DNA from: JANDLT01 sp041743485
GTDB lineage: Bacteria > Acidobacteriota > Blastocatellia > Pyrinomonadales > Pyrinomonadaceae
Direction of reading: 5' to 3'
NCBI GenBank assembly: GCA_041743485.1
Contig: JBGTMR010000136.1
Coordinates: 1 to 15,274 of the forward strand
DNA: 15,274 nucleotides
The notes beneath the pieces were generated by a model, which had not been told where the DNA came from, did no database searches, and saw nothing but the letters and a program-made list of their open reading frames with translations. A program made the translations under genes and the position numbers. This document shows, piece by piece, positions 14,763-15,274 of the stretch (position 1 is the stretch's first letter; the number at the start of each line of letters is the position of its first letter).

Positions 14763-15077
14763 TCGATGCCGATTGTTTTATTAGCCCGCAAACTCGATGC
14801 GGCGATGCGGAAGGATTCGATGAGGGGCGGCAAGAAACATGAACTCGATAAGTTGAAATCAGCTTCTACTTGTGACCCGAAAACACACGCGAGTTGGATG
14901 CTCATCAGCACGGTTAAAACTTCCGCTTGCTTTAACATTTATTTTCATTGACACGAATGCATCGCGGGTGTAAAAGATTGCTACCCCTCACGCCAATGCA
15001 TCGGTACATTCTTGCCGACGCTTCCACTATCTTCATCCTCACTGTGACGCTCTCAACCACAAAGGAGAACATTCAGT
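14763..15077. other. Intergenic region without a convincing gene
   Basis: About 315 bp between divergent genes. A 61-codon open frame at 14766-14951 has no ribosome site or recognisable motif and is not called. The only structured element seen is a promoter-like pair in the right third (14948-14976). ATGCATCG occurs twice (near 14958 and 14996). Confidence 0.5.
14948..14976 (+). promoter_or_regulatory. Putative sigma-70-type promoter of the gene at 15078
   Basis: A perfect TTGACA (14948-14953) is followed after 17 bp by TAAAAG (14971-14976, 4 of 6). It would give a leader of about 95 nt before the ATG at 15078. Confidence 0.45.
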
Positions 15078-15274
15078 ATGAAAAACTTTATTCGTCGGTA
15101 CAAAGCAAGTGCGATAGCCGCCTTATGCTTCGTCTGCTTTATCATCGTATGCGTGACGGGATTCGCAACGAGCAAAGCGACAAAAGAACCGCAAAAGGAA
15201 AAGAAATATGAAGAGTTCGGCTCGAAAAGAAAACTCAAGCACCGTCTGTTCGACGGCATACCTTTGACCGTCAA
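15078..15274 (+). CDS. N-terminal part of a membrane-anchored or secreted protein (cut by window end)
   Basis: The reading frame is open from ATG 15078 to the window edge (65 codons plus 2 bases) with AAAGGAG 10-15 bases upstream. It begins MKNFIRRYKASAIAALCFVC, a positively charged start followed by a hydrophobic stretch (about residues 10-29), then a Lys/Glu-rich stretch (KATKEPQKEKKYEE) and GSKRKLKHRLFDGIPLTV. This is a signal peptide or single membrane anchor. The family cannot be recognised from so short a piece. Confidence 0.65.
   Translation, partial: MKNFIRRYKASAIAALCFVCFIIVCVTGFATSKATKEPQKEKKYEEFGSKRKLKHRLFDGIPLTV

Noticed and set aside
14766..14951. 61-codon plus-strand open frame in the 3' intergenic region
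   Set aside because: No ribosome site, no recognisable composition or motif, and divergent context fits an intergenic region.

Overview
The window looks like chromosomal DNA of a Gram-negative, moderately GC-rich bacterium. An outer membrane is implied by a TonB-dependent receptor. The N-terminal carboxypeptidase-regulatory-like domain of that receptor, a PEGA/TPR secreted protein, a LytS/LytTR-type two-component system and many GTGA/ATGA gene overlaps together suggest an acidobacterium (Blastocatellia-like). This placement is an inference from gene style, not from a marker gene.

Layout: (1) 1-555 holds a small coiled-coil protein on the minus strand, bracketed by two nearly identical 35-bp direct repeats. 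(2) 551-1834 holds hemB (minus), then divergently an elongator tRNA-Met with a good promoter and a strong terminator. (3) 1913-2009 is an unusual palindromic array of AACGGAG units directly upstream of a sensor kinase gene. (4) 2076-4894 is a kinase/LytTR response-regulator operon, followed at 4919-4969 by three 21-bp-phased direct repeats, two of which fit the LytTR-box consensus. These sit in front of a TonB-dependent receptor (5084-7351), ended by an 18-bp terminator hairpin. (5) 7474-9075 is a PhoA-family alkaline phosphatase. (6) 9236-11199 is a two-gene operon of a b-type membrane cytochrome and a Tat-targeted sulfite-oxidase-fold molybdoenzyme with an unusual ~110-residue N-terminal extension. 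(7) 11256-11905 is a toxin-antitoxin pair of HigB/HigA type on the minus strand. (8) 12042-13405 is an HNH endonuclease overlapping a GT-A-fold nucleotidyl/glycosyltransferase-like gene. (9) 13426-13641 is repeat-rich intergenic DNA with a long inverted repeat and two hairpins. (10) 13671-14714 is a PEGA+TPR protein (minus), and 15078-end is the start of a membrane-anchored or secreted protein cut by the window edge.

The most coherent story is a regulatory module. The LytTR regulator probably binds the 21-bp-phased GTT-core repeats before the receptor gene. The palindromic array before the kinase contains the same CCGTT core with the same 10-11/21-bp phasing, which suggests autoregulation. 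Receptor, phosphatase and cytochrome/molybdoenzyme genes point to envelope nutrient acquisition and periplasmic redox chemistry. No defence island, CRISPR array, prophage or insertion sequence with a transposase was seen.
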